DNA from: Baylisascaris procyonis
Lineage: Eukaryota > Nematoda > Chromadorea > Rhabditida > Ascarididae
Length of the DNA: 64,000 bases
Reading direction: 5' to 3'
NCBI GenBank assembly: GCA_037389465.1
Contig: JAZARR010000250.1
Span: forward strand, 2,899,001-2,963,000
The notes under the pieces are model-generated. The model did not search any database. It saw only the letters and a program-made list of their open reading frames with translations, and was not told where the DNA came from. The translations under genes were made by a program, and so were the position numbers. The stretch's first letter is position 1. Every line of letters begins with the position of its first letter. Positions 1 through 11,210 of the stretch are shown here, in pieces.

Positions 1-440
1 CTGCAAAAAAAGAAAGATGCCGGAAAAATTCAGTCACTGTGGAAAATTTTTTGAATATCACAACTTGTTAAATGCATCCAAGGGAAATATGAACAGAACG
101 AATGAACGAGATGGGTGAAGCGAAGATGAAGACGAAAGAGAAATAAGCATATACTTCAACTCAATGAAGGTATGCTTTAAAGTCTCAACTCATGTCGTAT
201 TTGCATAGTGTAGGAGAAAAGGCAGCAATACAAATTTTGAAAAATAAGATTCCCTTCATAATTCATAAAATATCTCTAGTAATATAATTACTTTCTGTTA
301 TTATTGAAGCTCCAAATGAATTGAATGGAAAATGGAAAGTCCCCACTTACGGATGCGTGAATTTCATATCAATATGGGATAACAGAAATAAATCATCAAG
401 AAAATCAAAGAAAGATGATTTCGAAAAAAAAAGAATTTAC

Positions 441-495
441 GTTCTTCGTCGTCCAGCTCTTCAAGTTCAGTGCCAAAAACGACCAAATTAGTCAT
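441..495 (-). CDS. Possible first coding exon of an unidentified gene running off the left edge
   Basis: On the minus strand an ATG (493-495) opens an 18-codon acidic stretch beginning MTNLVVFGTELEELDDEE. It reaches a good donor (C|gtaaat, intron starting at 440) in phase 1. The amino-acid composition looks like real coding sequence, and the donor is better than most chance sites here. I see no matching acceptor or second exon in the remaining 440 bases, so the rest of the gene would lie outside the window. Without a partner exon this is a guess; I do not recognise the protein. Confidence 0.25.
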
Positions 496-2212
496 CGTCG
501 ATTAATCACTTCCTGAATCCAATACGATACAATGTTTTCTAAATAATATTCAAAATGATAGCGAGCAGTTGCATACAATCGCAAACAACCACCGCTAGAT
601 GCCTCTTTAACGTACCCACCGACAACGGAATTATATTTTTAAATGCCTTGCCCGAAATGTATATATACCTGCCTCAAGATATACTCTGTTTCAGTCTTTA
701 AATCCCTTTCACATAGAAAGTGAGACATGAATACAGAAAGCACAAGGAATTGCTTAGTTAGTGAAGAAAGCTTCTTAACCATTCAAATATACTACGACCG
801 TAATCATACAATTATGGATACCTATTATTTAAAAAAATTCCCTATTTATTCCACATTCTACATTCTACTTTTAGTAAAAATATTCAGAAAAAGGAAGAAA
901 CTCATGTAAACGATTCCTATCTTGCTGACAAAAAAAAGTTATCTTGTAGAAAAAAATCAGATAGCTAAGAAATAACTGCTAAAACCTCAACGACTCGTGA
1001 AATTCAATCAGACACGATGAATATATAAAAACTTCTCGTAATAAGATCATTAAACATCTTGTGTTTCTAAAAAAACACTAAAACATTTTAGAAATATATT
1101 TTAAAAAATATAATAAATTTCTGGAACAAGTAATCCCATCAAAACGATCGACTGCTTGCAAACTTTCCTGTAATCCAACAAAAGTCCAACAATTTAGCTC
1201 AAATTAAAACTCAATAAACTCTCATATCGATTATAAGCCGATATATCAGTGCATTCAAACTATAAATATTATCAAGTGGAAAAGAGACGGCAAAACCAGC
1301 GACCCAATTGCAACGCTATCAACGTGTATAATTACTTAGAAAGCTGCTCACAATGCATTTATTAGCTGGGAAAAAACAACATGAATGAGTAAATATATAA
1401 TGAAACACGATAATATTATGAGCACATTACTCTTACAAACCAACCGAAAGAATGTATTTATGGATTTAAAATTTTATCAACGAAAATTCACAAAAAAATT
1501 CCCATAAATCCATTGAAATAATGAGTTCAAAAATAGTCTTCAAAAATGTTTTATGGTTCAAATACGGAAGAGAAATTAGAACCGAATTGTCATGTCACTT
1601 GAGGGTGCAGATAGAGCAAATATTTCCTTGATAATCTTCAACAATATAACGAAGCCAACGACGTAAAAAGGTGTGGGGTGAAGAAAGATGGATCCTTGTG
1701 CATTTAAGTTAACAAAGAAACGATAATCGACGAAGCTCACTCTTTGATTTGCATCAATGCATCGATACAACCCTCTCGGCACTCGTCTTGACCACATCCC
1801 ATTCTATAGATAAACTAATCGCAGTAATGCTAAACATCAGGCAAAAACAAATCTGCACCTTTCGAAACTTAATTAGGAAAACCCCGAAAATTTTCTAACC
1901 TTTTCTAAAATCAAAGAAAAACTAAAGATAAAAACCAAAGGGTGGCAATTCACTATAGGTTTTATTCCAACGAGTTATTACAACTACAAAATAAGTAACA
2001 ATAAATTACTGCAGATAGGTGAAACGAACCTCAACGTTTTTACAGTACACCTTTATAACTGAATTTCAAGAACGGCAACTCAAGTAAGGAAGCGCCATGA
2101 GGTCGTTGGTTAAGCAATTAAATAAAATTCAATAATTCACGAATGCAATCAGCAAATAATAGATACTATGCATTCAACAATAATTGAAGAGTCATTCAAC
2201 AACACTCTCTAT
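496..2212. other. Gene-poor stretch downstream of the Y14 gene
   Basis: No convincing exon was found on either strand. The minus-strand motif AATAAA (positions 1961-1966) lies about 250 bases past the Y14 stop codon and is a candidate polyadenylation signal for that gene. The rest is AT-rich sequence without recognisable structure. Confidence 0.4.
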
Positions 2213-4434
2213 CTAGCGTCGTTTCTTCTTCGATTGCGCAGCACTACCACGAACGAAACACCAACCAACGTTGATCGTTTGTCCCAGAAATTTAGTGCCA
2301 TTGAGTCCCTCAATTGCAGCCAACGCTTCCTTTTGTGTTTCATATTCGACCAGCGCATAACCCTTTAATATTATTTATCACAATGCATAGAATGGAAGCC
2401 TTGCTTTTTTGAGACAGTATTTAAGCCACTTCTAAATAACTTCTCAAAATAATGTGACTTCTCAAAAATACTGTTGCCGCTGAATAATTGCATCAGATCA
2501 CAACAACAACACCACAAAAAGTTTACCCAGGCAATAATATACACTCCTTTTCGATGTGCATATTATCTACTTTAAATGCAAAGCCTTTCAATAGCAACCA
2601 ATCATGTCATACCTAAATAATCCACAAAAGTGACACCACAGTTTCATGGCGGTCGTAACAAAGCTTAAAATTACAAACCACCGAACTCTAAATATACCAT
2701 CGACTCAGAGATATGAAAAGAGATTTAAAACCATAAGGGAATAAACCACAAATCAACAGAACTAAAATTAAAGAAACGAATAAATAAAAGCGCTTAAAAA
2801 ATAAACCTTGAGGAAACCAGTTCGTCGATCAATATTCAAATTGATGTTCTTGATGTCACCGAACTCAGCAAAACGGTCACACACTTCATCCTCATGTGCC
2901 TCTTCGTGAACGTTTGTCACGAACACAATCCAACCCTCAACAGATCTGAAACATATATTCACGTTTAAATCTTCAATCAACGATGGCGTTTCGAAGTCAT
3001 CGAGGTCACGTGAAGTGAGTGATTTTAGTGTTTCAAACGTTTTTAAGCGAAACGAGAACTCTCCCATTTGTATCCCCCAATCAGCTCTCGCCACCTTTAA
3101 TTCTACTCTGTTGGTTACAGCAACAGAGCGAGTACATTTTTTTATAAATAAGACTCTCTCAAAACATAGAGGTGCATTTGGCTGATGCATAAACCAATAG
3201 CATCGCGTACGATGCCTTCGGCCCAAAAGAAAAATTTTGGAGGATCACAGGCGAAAAATAAGAACCTTTGAGGGGCGGTTGCAGCACCTTCTCCATCAAG
3301 TGCTTCATAATCGGTGACATCAGCATGTGTCTCCCCTCCGAACCCACGTCCCTTCTTCTTTGTTACTCGACTTTTCATCGCATCTACTGAAAACAAGAAC
3401 GAACGTGAATTAAGAAATGCCTAACAAAGCTACTGAAACACAACGAATCAAATGCCCAAAATGCTATCGGCTAAGCGAGAGCACCGAAGCAAAAAGCCCA
3501 TCATCGATGCCATCTCTGTACGTCAGTTTCAACCAGATAGGCAGTTTACAGAATAGAATAGCCGATGTAAAAATGTTTGGATGGTATATCGTAAGTTGAA
3601 CACGCGTATCATCATTGGCTACATAGAAGCTTGCAACCATAGGATGTAATTTGAGGCTGGTCCATCTTGCTGATTAACGGCGACCGCTTCTGCTTCCTTT
3701 ATTCAACCTCTCCATTCACAGCGTCAAAGCACTCACGCCCCCACACTTCCACTCAATAGCATAAAAAGTGGAAAACATAGAATGCACTCTGCGAAGGAAC
3801 TTTAAATAGAGACATTTTGCAAACCTTTTTCAGGAATGAAATTCATCAGAAAATTAAAACATGACTTACCGCCTTCTTCAAAACCCAATCTGTGCTGCCC
3901 TTCCGCCGTCCCCTGAATGGTACCAATCCCATCGGTTTGGCAAGAACACATAAAAGGATCATCCGTTTCATGATTCAGGATTCAAATAAGATTCTACCCA
4001 CGAAGCATTAAAGATCGCATTGACGTTGCTGACGAAAAAATGGTGGATAACGGGATCTCAATTAAGATTATTTTCAAATAGCCACAGCTTGATTGAAAGA
4101 TGAAGATTCTCCTTTCCAGGAGGTTATCTGAATGAACAGGAAGAGATGGAGATCTTGATGGAGCCAAGCGGAAAGAAAAGACGAAAAAAAATACCTTGCA
4201 AGTTTCAGATCAAACTTGGGACATTGATAGCCAGAAAATAAAAGCTTTATGCATCAGTAAATTTAACTACATCAGTAATCGACCAAAGAAACAGCGCCGC
4301 TAAACAAAATAAAAATGGCAGCATTAAACGTTCTAAAATATGAAATATGAATAAATAAGAGTACCTTGTTCCTCTTGATGTTCCATATCGATATCGTCAT
4401 CCACATCAATAACGTCTCCAGTGGCAGCAGCCAT
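2213..4434 (-). CDS. rnp-4: RNA-binding protein 8A / Y14, exon junction complex core subunit
   Basis: Y14 binds Mago nashi and, in the exon junction complex, marks spliced mRNA for export, localisation and nonsense-mediated decay. Four exons on the minus strand join in frame: 4365-4434, 3266-3386, 2807-2945 and 2213-2362, giving 159 residues. The acidic N-terminus ([15 protein letters not shown]) precedes the family segment [10 protein letters not shown] single RRM starts at [15 protein letters not shown], has RNP2 IVFVTNV, the family-typical [20 protein letters not shown] across the RNP1 region, and ends at GWCFVRG. The tail is short and basic (SKKKRR), unlike the arginine/serine-rich tail of the vertebrate protein. 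The start codon is chosen because it opens the acidic N-terminus and lies 13 bases after a TTTTCAG acceptor. The symbol is that of the C. elegans orthologue. Confidence 0.95.
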
Positions 4435-4450
4435 GATGATTTCACCACTG
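4435..4450 (-). promoter_or_regulatory. Probable spliced-leader acceptor just upstream of the Y14 start
   Basis: Read on the minus strand, the sequence AAAATTTTCAG ends at 4448, and the ATG follows after 13 untranslated bases. A strong 3' splice signal this close to a start codon is typical of nematode trans-splice sites. It could also be the acceptor of an intron in the 5' untranslated region. Confidence 0.55.
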
Positions 4451-6647
4451 AAAATTTTATTTATATAAAGAACAATATCAACAGAATATATATCAACGAT
4501 AAAACGTAACGCGATAGACATGCATATCAATGATTCGATTCAATAGCACATAAATACAACATAATATTTGTAATTGATTGTTGTGATAGAATAAGAGTAC
4601 TAATATCAACAACAAATAATTCGTATTTTCCCACTTTGTCAGAACAACAGTAAAGTTTATTAATTCTCACGACCTTTTGATCTAATCACTAGTAGTTAAA
4701 TTCTCAAAATATTGTAGATCCTTTTTTCGTTAACCGCTAAATAAGCCAAAATTATAGCTTTAAAAAATCAGCATCGTAAACTTATTACAAATTATATTAG
4801 TTCCGCTATGTTACAACCTGCTCATTTATCCCTCAAAACAAGCAATTTTGCACAATAACGAGAAAAGACAAATATTTTAAGGAATATATGAAAAGTGATA
4901 GAACATAAAATACAAAAGAACACGTTGAAATAAAGACTATTTGCAATGCAATCGAAAGCAAAAGTAAAAATTTGCATCATGTAGCACACGAAAAGTAACA
5001 ACAAAACCGATTCCTACTTCTACATCTTTGTACTTCTTAACGAAAATCACTTGAAAGGGAAACGCCGGAAAGCTATAAAGTGTCGCCAATTTAAGAGACC
5101 GATGAAATCACTGAGAAACTTTACACTGAGCTTAGACATTCCACTAGATCAGTGCATAAGATTGTAAACGTTATATCCTCACTACTATTCCTTTACTCCT
5201 CCCCCCACCAACAATACTCTAAATTCGTATTCCCGTTGCATATTCCATGACAGCAGTAAATACAACAGTACTTGTGGATCGCCCGTTCCTTACTTCATCA
5301 TAAACCGTCCATCCTACGCAAGAATCACTGAAATAAACAACTACAAGAACTCTCAAATCAATACGCTATCAACTGCATCGTTATCAAAAAAAGAAGCAAA
5401 AACCAGTGTAATTCAGTAGTCGTTTCTTGCGATAACACCTAAAATTGAATCTAAAAGTAGATTAAAGCAACCCCAAGAGCTAAATATTCTTCTATTTTTT
5501 TCGTTGCTTACACGATTAAATCTTTACTTTTGTCAAACTGTTCAACGCATTCTCTCCCTCCACAACCCTTCCCTTTCCTTAGTAAGGAAGTTGCATCTAT
5601 ATAGATGTCCTGTGACTGCTACCATACACAATGTTTCCTTGTGTCCCCTCACTGAAATCGCTATACATCTAACGAACTACATTCCTGCTCCTTCAAGCAA
5701 ATAGATGCCCGAATGCATCTATGTTTGCTACCACTATTACGCAGCATCTACGCAAAGAGAGTTTTTCACAGAGAGGGGATGTGACGGCAATATGTCGATT
5801 AAATACCTCTGTAAGAGAGAGAATCAGACGTCTAAATAACAAATGGTAATAAGAGAACCAATTCAAACAGCAAATCCAACAAAATATATGAACGATTAAG
5901 TAATCAACAATCGCATTGGTTGAATTGATGTCTAAACTTCCACAAAGGGAAGGAAAACTCTTTTGAAATAACTGAATTAATTAAATGCAACAAGAAGGGA
6001 TATGCAGGCGAACACTTAGATGAGATAATAGCTAAAGGATAAAGGGAGCAGCAATAAGAATATGGTGCTCATTAAAGATGAAATAAAATTCACACTTGAG
6101 TTTTTTAGCCAAACTGTACGGAAAATTTGGCATTAATAAGTAACTGGCTTCCTTATATTTTCTGACCGTTAAATATTGGAATATTGAAGAGGAGTTTTCA
6201 GAACTCTTTCACTTGGCCATAAAGGCGTTCTATAGAAAAATCTCTACTTATCATTGTTTAAATGTCAAACACAAGAAAAACTATTCCGCCACTCACAACA
6301 AGCAAGAAGTTGTTCCGCACTGGATGTTCGATATTCGATTAAGAAGCATAAATTTTACAGTCTAAACAATCTACTGCTTGAGGGAGCGGGTAGATGAAGG
6401 CGGCTCCTCTCTTGGTCTCCAATTACTTTCATAATGATTCGGTGACGATCACTCGATGCAAAATGCGTTATTACCAGAATGAAATTAAAATCGTTAATTA
6501 TAAAGCACTACGCTTTGATTACAAAACAAGAGTTCCCAATTTGAAACCTAAATGTGAAACTCTTAACCCCCAATCCTTCCCCCCCCTCCCATTCAACTGC
6601 CCCTTCCTCCATCTTAGTCGTTATCATTCATTGGGTGGCTTTAATTT
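4451..6647. other. Spacer between the Y14 and SNF5 genes
   Basis: About 2.2 kb separates the SNF5 stop from the Y14 start on the same strand, far more than the roughly 100 bases typical of nematode operons. I see no further exon, RNA gene or repeat in it. Confidence 0.4.
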
Positions 6648-9600
6648 CTATAGGCCTCCGTAAGGATTAGCGTTCACAAGTCTACGCATTCGACGCGTAT
6701 TTCTGTCTTGATCGCGCATTTTTTTCTCGATTTCCGCATCCGTCAACGTCTCCAAGAAAGGACCCCAGGCGTCTGCATCGGCTGGATTTCTAAACGGGCA
6801 ATCGACTGTCGGCAGCGGCGATTCACTGCAATGATACGCATTGCTGTAGAAAAACGCAATCGAAATCAACTGGCATCAACGAAAAATCCGCGAGAACAAC
6901 ATCAATTCTAACAGCGTAAGCATCTAGCACCTTTTGAATCTAGTTCATAGTAAAAGTTTTTCTGCAAATCGAATCAGTACAAGACAATTTCAAATGTACC
7001 AATACGCTAATCAATTCCAAATGGAAATGCTTTCGATGCTTACAACCTAGAACGTAGTACATAACTCAGTAAAGAATTTCTTACATCTAATTCCACCACC
7101 CAACTTTTGAAATATCGCAGAAAGAGGAATCTCCCTCGCTAGCATGATAAATCAGGACATGACGTACCAAAATAATCATATAACATATACAACTATTATC
7201 TGATTGCAAGAATACAATAAACTTTTGCTTCCCAGGACGGCATTCACTTATATCACTGAGTACCTAAATCGGACAATATAATTCTTATCATCCTCATTAC
7301 AACTTGCATTATCGTAATCCTCCGATCAAACCTCATTCAGATAATGTGAATAATTCATTTAACTGACTAGAGCAAAAATAACACGAATATGGAAATTAGC
7401 TGTAAGAAAACAACTCAATTATTAGCTAATAATAATTACAATTTCTACAATGAAAGTATTGTGTCCAAAATTAAAAAGAGATTGAAATCACAACTCCCAT
7501 TGAGGATTTCATATAAAAACTTTTAAAGCCAAAAAGAAAAACAAAAACAAAAAAATGAAGTATTCTACATCATAAACCTGTAGGCGTAGGTGCGTTGATT
7601 CCATGATAGTTGACCACGAATAGAGTAGCTGATAGCGGCCACAAATTCGCCACCTAGTCCCAATTCGGCGGATAACTTCTGTGCAAACCATTCCGGATTG
7701 TTCTTTTCTTCACTCATATCCCATTCGAATTGATCAACAAGTGACTGATTTCCAACATGAATATTCAGCTTTAGTAGAGCACGTTGGTCACTCAATGCCG
7801 TATCAACGGGAGTTGCCTCACCAGATGCCTAAAATATTCTAGTCCAATTGAATAAACTAGTATCACCGATTGTGTTAACGGTCAAATGGTGCAAAAAGGA
7901 GAAGATTTCTTCAACGTGCACTTGAATCGAAGGGAATAAAAATTTTTTAAAAAATACTTAAAAAATTCACACAATAAGTAACAGTCTACCGGAAAGACAA
8001 CGCTACAACATGTAATAGAACATTTTCGATTATGTTGTCTCAACGTGACAGCGGTAGAGTGCAACTGCAATTACGTGATCCGCTTGCATGAAATATGTGA
8101 TTCACAAGTGTAAAATAAATCGAATTCAATGCTCAACAAGTCACCTCAATTTGCTGATGAATTGCCTGCGCAATAGCAGCATGGAATGTTCCCGATGGGA
8201 GATCGAGATCGTCACACATCGTCTCGGCGATCATCTCCGGCGTAATCAGTTTTTCATTTCGATTATAACAGAACGTATCGCGTAATTTTATTCCATCCAA
8301 TTCCATATCAAGCCTGTAATAGAAAATACACTAGCTAAGGCGATACTCAAAGGTATGCAATAAAATAAACAAGAAGCAAGATTTGATTAAGCTGTTTTCT
8401 TTTCGCAGAGACAACAGACTCATCAATGGGCACCAAAACATGACTAAATTTGGCAAGAAGCGCTTTGAAATATCAATAATACCAACGGTTATGAGCGGCT
8501 TACATTTGATATAATACGTAAAGCACAATCGAATGCATTCGGTGAATATGATAAAGGAGGAACTATTTGTAATATACGCAACGACTTTAACTAAAAACTT
8601 GTTTTCCCAACGAACGTTCGCTCCTCTCAGCGAATTTGTGCAACTTCTAGTGGCTTTCTGCTCTCTTGGACAACAATAAATTTCATGCAAAGTGAACGAC
8701 TGTGAAGAAAAATGTAAACGCTTCAAAACAAATTGTTCACAACTCTTTTCTTCAATGAGCTAGAATCCTTCATAAGGATCAATGCTTATCACTCTTGACA
8801 ACACCCAAATATTCCCATAATTGAGCAAAGCACCTTATCGGAACAAGATCCTCTGCTTGGTCGGCATTCTCGAGAACGCGTTTGTACATATCGAGATCGT
8901 CAGGTGAATATGCATAATCACGAGTTTTCATATGCCCACGGGCATGGGCAACTGGCGTTGAGCATGGTACCGACTCGAGATGATGTGAACCACTACTCAC
9001 CTTCAACGAAAACTTGATACAGGCACCAATAGTGAACATACCTTTTTTTACCTATGAAGCGGGTTCCATGGCTGTGCAATATGAGGAAAGTTTGTCTGCA
9101 AGACAGCAGTCAAATAATAAACAAAGATACACTCGCGGCTATTCTAAGCAGAGGCAAAAACGATGTAAAGGGTGCGCAACAGATCAATAGTGTACCAACC
9201 ACAATTAAATGACATCTTTCATTCATATTTTAACTGCCTGTTAATGAATACAGGAAAATGAGCATTACCCATGAATTCATCACTTCCGTAATTATATCCC
9301 TTCACCGATCCCAAGGAGGATTTCGACTCCGAATAGGATAATACCTAACAGAATATTCAAGCTCAGCACTATTTTACCCAAAACACCCATCCACGGACAA
9401 TTAGTCGCGAATAAAAGGGTGTAGAAGTAACGTTGGTGAAAATCTATGTTCAGTCGCAGCAACACCCAAAAGCATTCCGAAATCACTTATATTACATGGT
9501 ATCAACAACATTCACTTATGCCAGCTCATATCTCTTCACTGTAAAGGTTTTATGCAAATTTTGCTTGATAACGACAATTATAAGACTACTCAATTCGGAT

Positions 9601-11210
9601 GATAGGTGAACAAGCCTCGAATATAATAAAAGATCATTTAAAAATTCAGAGGACTACAGTGAAAGTGAGAGCTGCATTCACTTTAATTACACCTGTAAAG
9701 TTCAAACAGAGGGCTATAAAAAAGGAAATCTGATTCAGAGATGTTATAGCATAGAACATATGAATGCGGTTCCGCGGCTATAATCGGTTATCATTGCCTA
9801 AAATTAATCCAAATAGACGCAAGAATGGATCAACGGCAAAAAGAATCAACGATGAATAAACCTGTTGACCAAGCCAAGGTCCAGTTCCGGATCTTGTTGT
9901 TTTCAGTGGTGAGTTCCCATTCAAAATGCCTGAACCACATGATGAGAGGTTCGCTGTTGATCCACCTCCACTTGCGCGATATTTCTCTTCATTCCCGTTA
10001 AGAATTTCATCCACCTGCAATATAACTCAATGAATATTCAGCCATCGGTAAAGTCTACTTCATTGCTGAACTACACAATAAACTGAAGTTATGAAACATA
10101 TGACAACAAATATTTCTGCTTGCAAACAGCGAAATGCTCGACTCGTATGAAAGAAAGAGAGATGAAGGAAAGTAGAAACGAAATGAAAAGTTTAAATGCT
10201 CGCAGTCCTCGAATCAAACATTGCATGAAAACGTTTATGCTGCCCAAAAAAGCCGCTAATACCTTTAAATTCCGTATATTCATTTGACCATATAGATAAA
10301 TAAAAGTCCCCCCTCCTCTACTAAATTCAATCTGCGCACTTGATATATCATAAATAATAACTAAAATTTTTCGACATTCGAGATTTTGAGTTAATAATTT
10401 CATCGATTATTTAAAAAAAAAAAGAAAAAACTCAAAGAAGAAGACTCGCCTCATTTGCCTTTACAAGCATAATATTGGTGTTGAGAAATGACGATGGACA
10501 AGCCATTTCTTGCATTTTTCGCTTCTCTTCGATAGTCGCAAATCGTTTCCATAATTGTGGATATTTTTTGTACAGTGATCCACGGTGAAATTTCATATAT
10601 TGACCTACCTGAAAATAATTACGCAATATGCATATTTCATTTTGGATTATTCCCAGTAGGATTCTTTAAAGAACGATTATTAAAAACCCAAAGAACTCAT
10701 TTTTTTAGATGTGAAAAAAAGGATGATGGAGAGCATTGCGCCAAACCTGCTCTCTGTCATGACTCAGTCTGATTCAGATTCGGTTTATGTTTATGTCAGA
10801 ACGGTCTAAGCATTGTCCAGTTTTTTAGCCAAAGCCAATCACCCGAGTGGGACATGATATAACTCATTTGCATATGGTCAGGAGCTAGACTTGATTCAGC
10901 CTTTTTTCCGGTAGCTATCGGAGCCGGATTGATTCCATATCCTGGCTGTACAGTCGACAGAAAAAAGAAGGGGGGGGGGGGGGGGTGGGGGAGAAAAGAT
11001 GAGTTGGTGGGATGGATATCATGGTGTTTACAACAACGATAACGAGCACGCTAGGAAAGACCATTAGCCACAGATGGAGCAATTATCCTCATATGTAAGT
11101 TCGTTTATAATGTTGGGAAGGGAACTTACTTCTGCACCTATATAGTATCGCTCACCAGAATCGTCAATAGCAAACGATTGTGGTCGATCACCGTAGTATT
11201 TTGAGGACAT
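6648..11210 (-). CDS. snfc-5: SNF5 / SMARCB1 / INI1, SWI/SNF chromatin-remodelling core subunit
   Basis: A core, non-ATPase subunit of the SWI/SNF (BAF) nucleosome-remodelling complex in the nucleus. Eight minus-strand exons join in frame to 398 residues: 11130-11210, 10450-10608, 9862-10014, 9052-9095, 8834-8995, 8145-8313, 7578-7828 and 6648-6825. The N-terminal winged-helix region shows [12 protein letters not shown], then [20 protein letters not shown] and the [16 protein letters not shown] block. SNF5 repeat 1 (about residues 197-258) begins [15 protein letters not shown]. Repeat 2 (about 276-345) has [20 protein letters not shown] and [20 protein letters not shown]. The C-terminal helix (about 364-390) contains [20 protein letters not shown]. 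Length is close to the usual 380-390. Exon 2 must end at a GC donor to keep frame. Exon 5 begins at a weak GAGTAG acceptor, where either AG keeps the frame. The symbol is that of the C. elegans orthologue. Confidence 0.95.
10972..10990. repeat. Long G run in intron 1 of the SNF5 gene
   Basis: An almost pure run of G on the plus strand, interrupted by one T, lies in the first SNF5 intron. Because the gene is on the minus strand the transcript carries the C-rich copy. It is a mononucleotide tract prone to length variation; guanine-quadruplex potential would be on the non-transcript strand. Confidence 0.8.

Noticed and set aside
8331..8726. 131-codon minus-strand open frame
   Set aside because: It lies wholly within the intron between SNF5 exons 5 and 6, which are fixed by strong homology.
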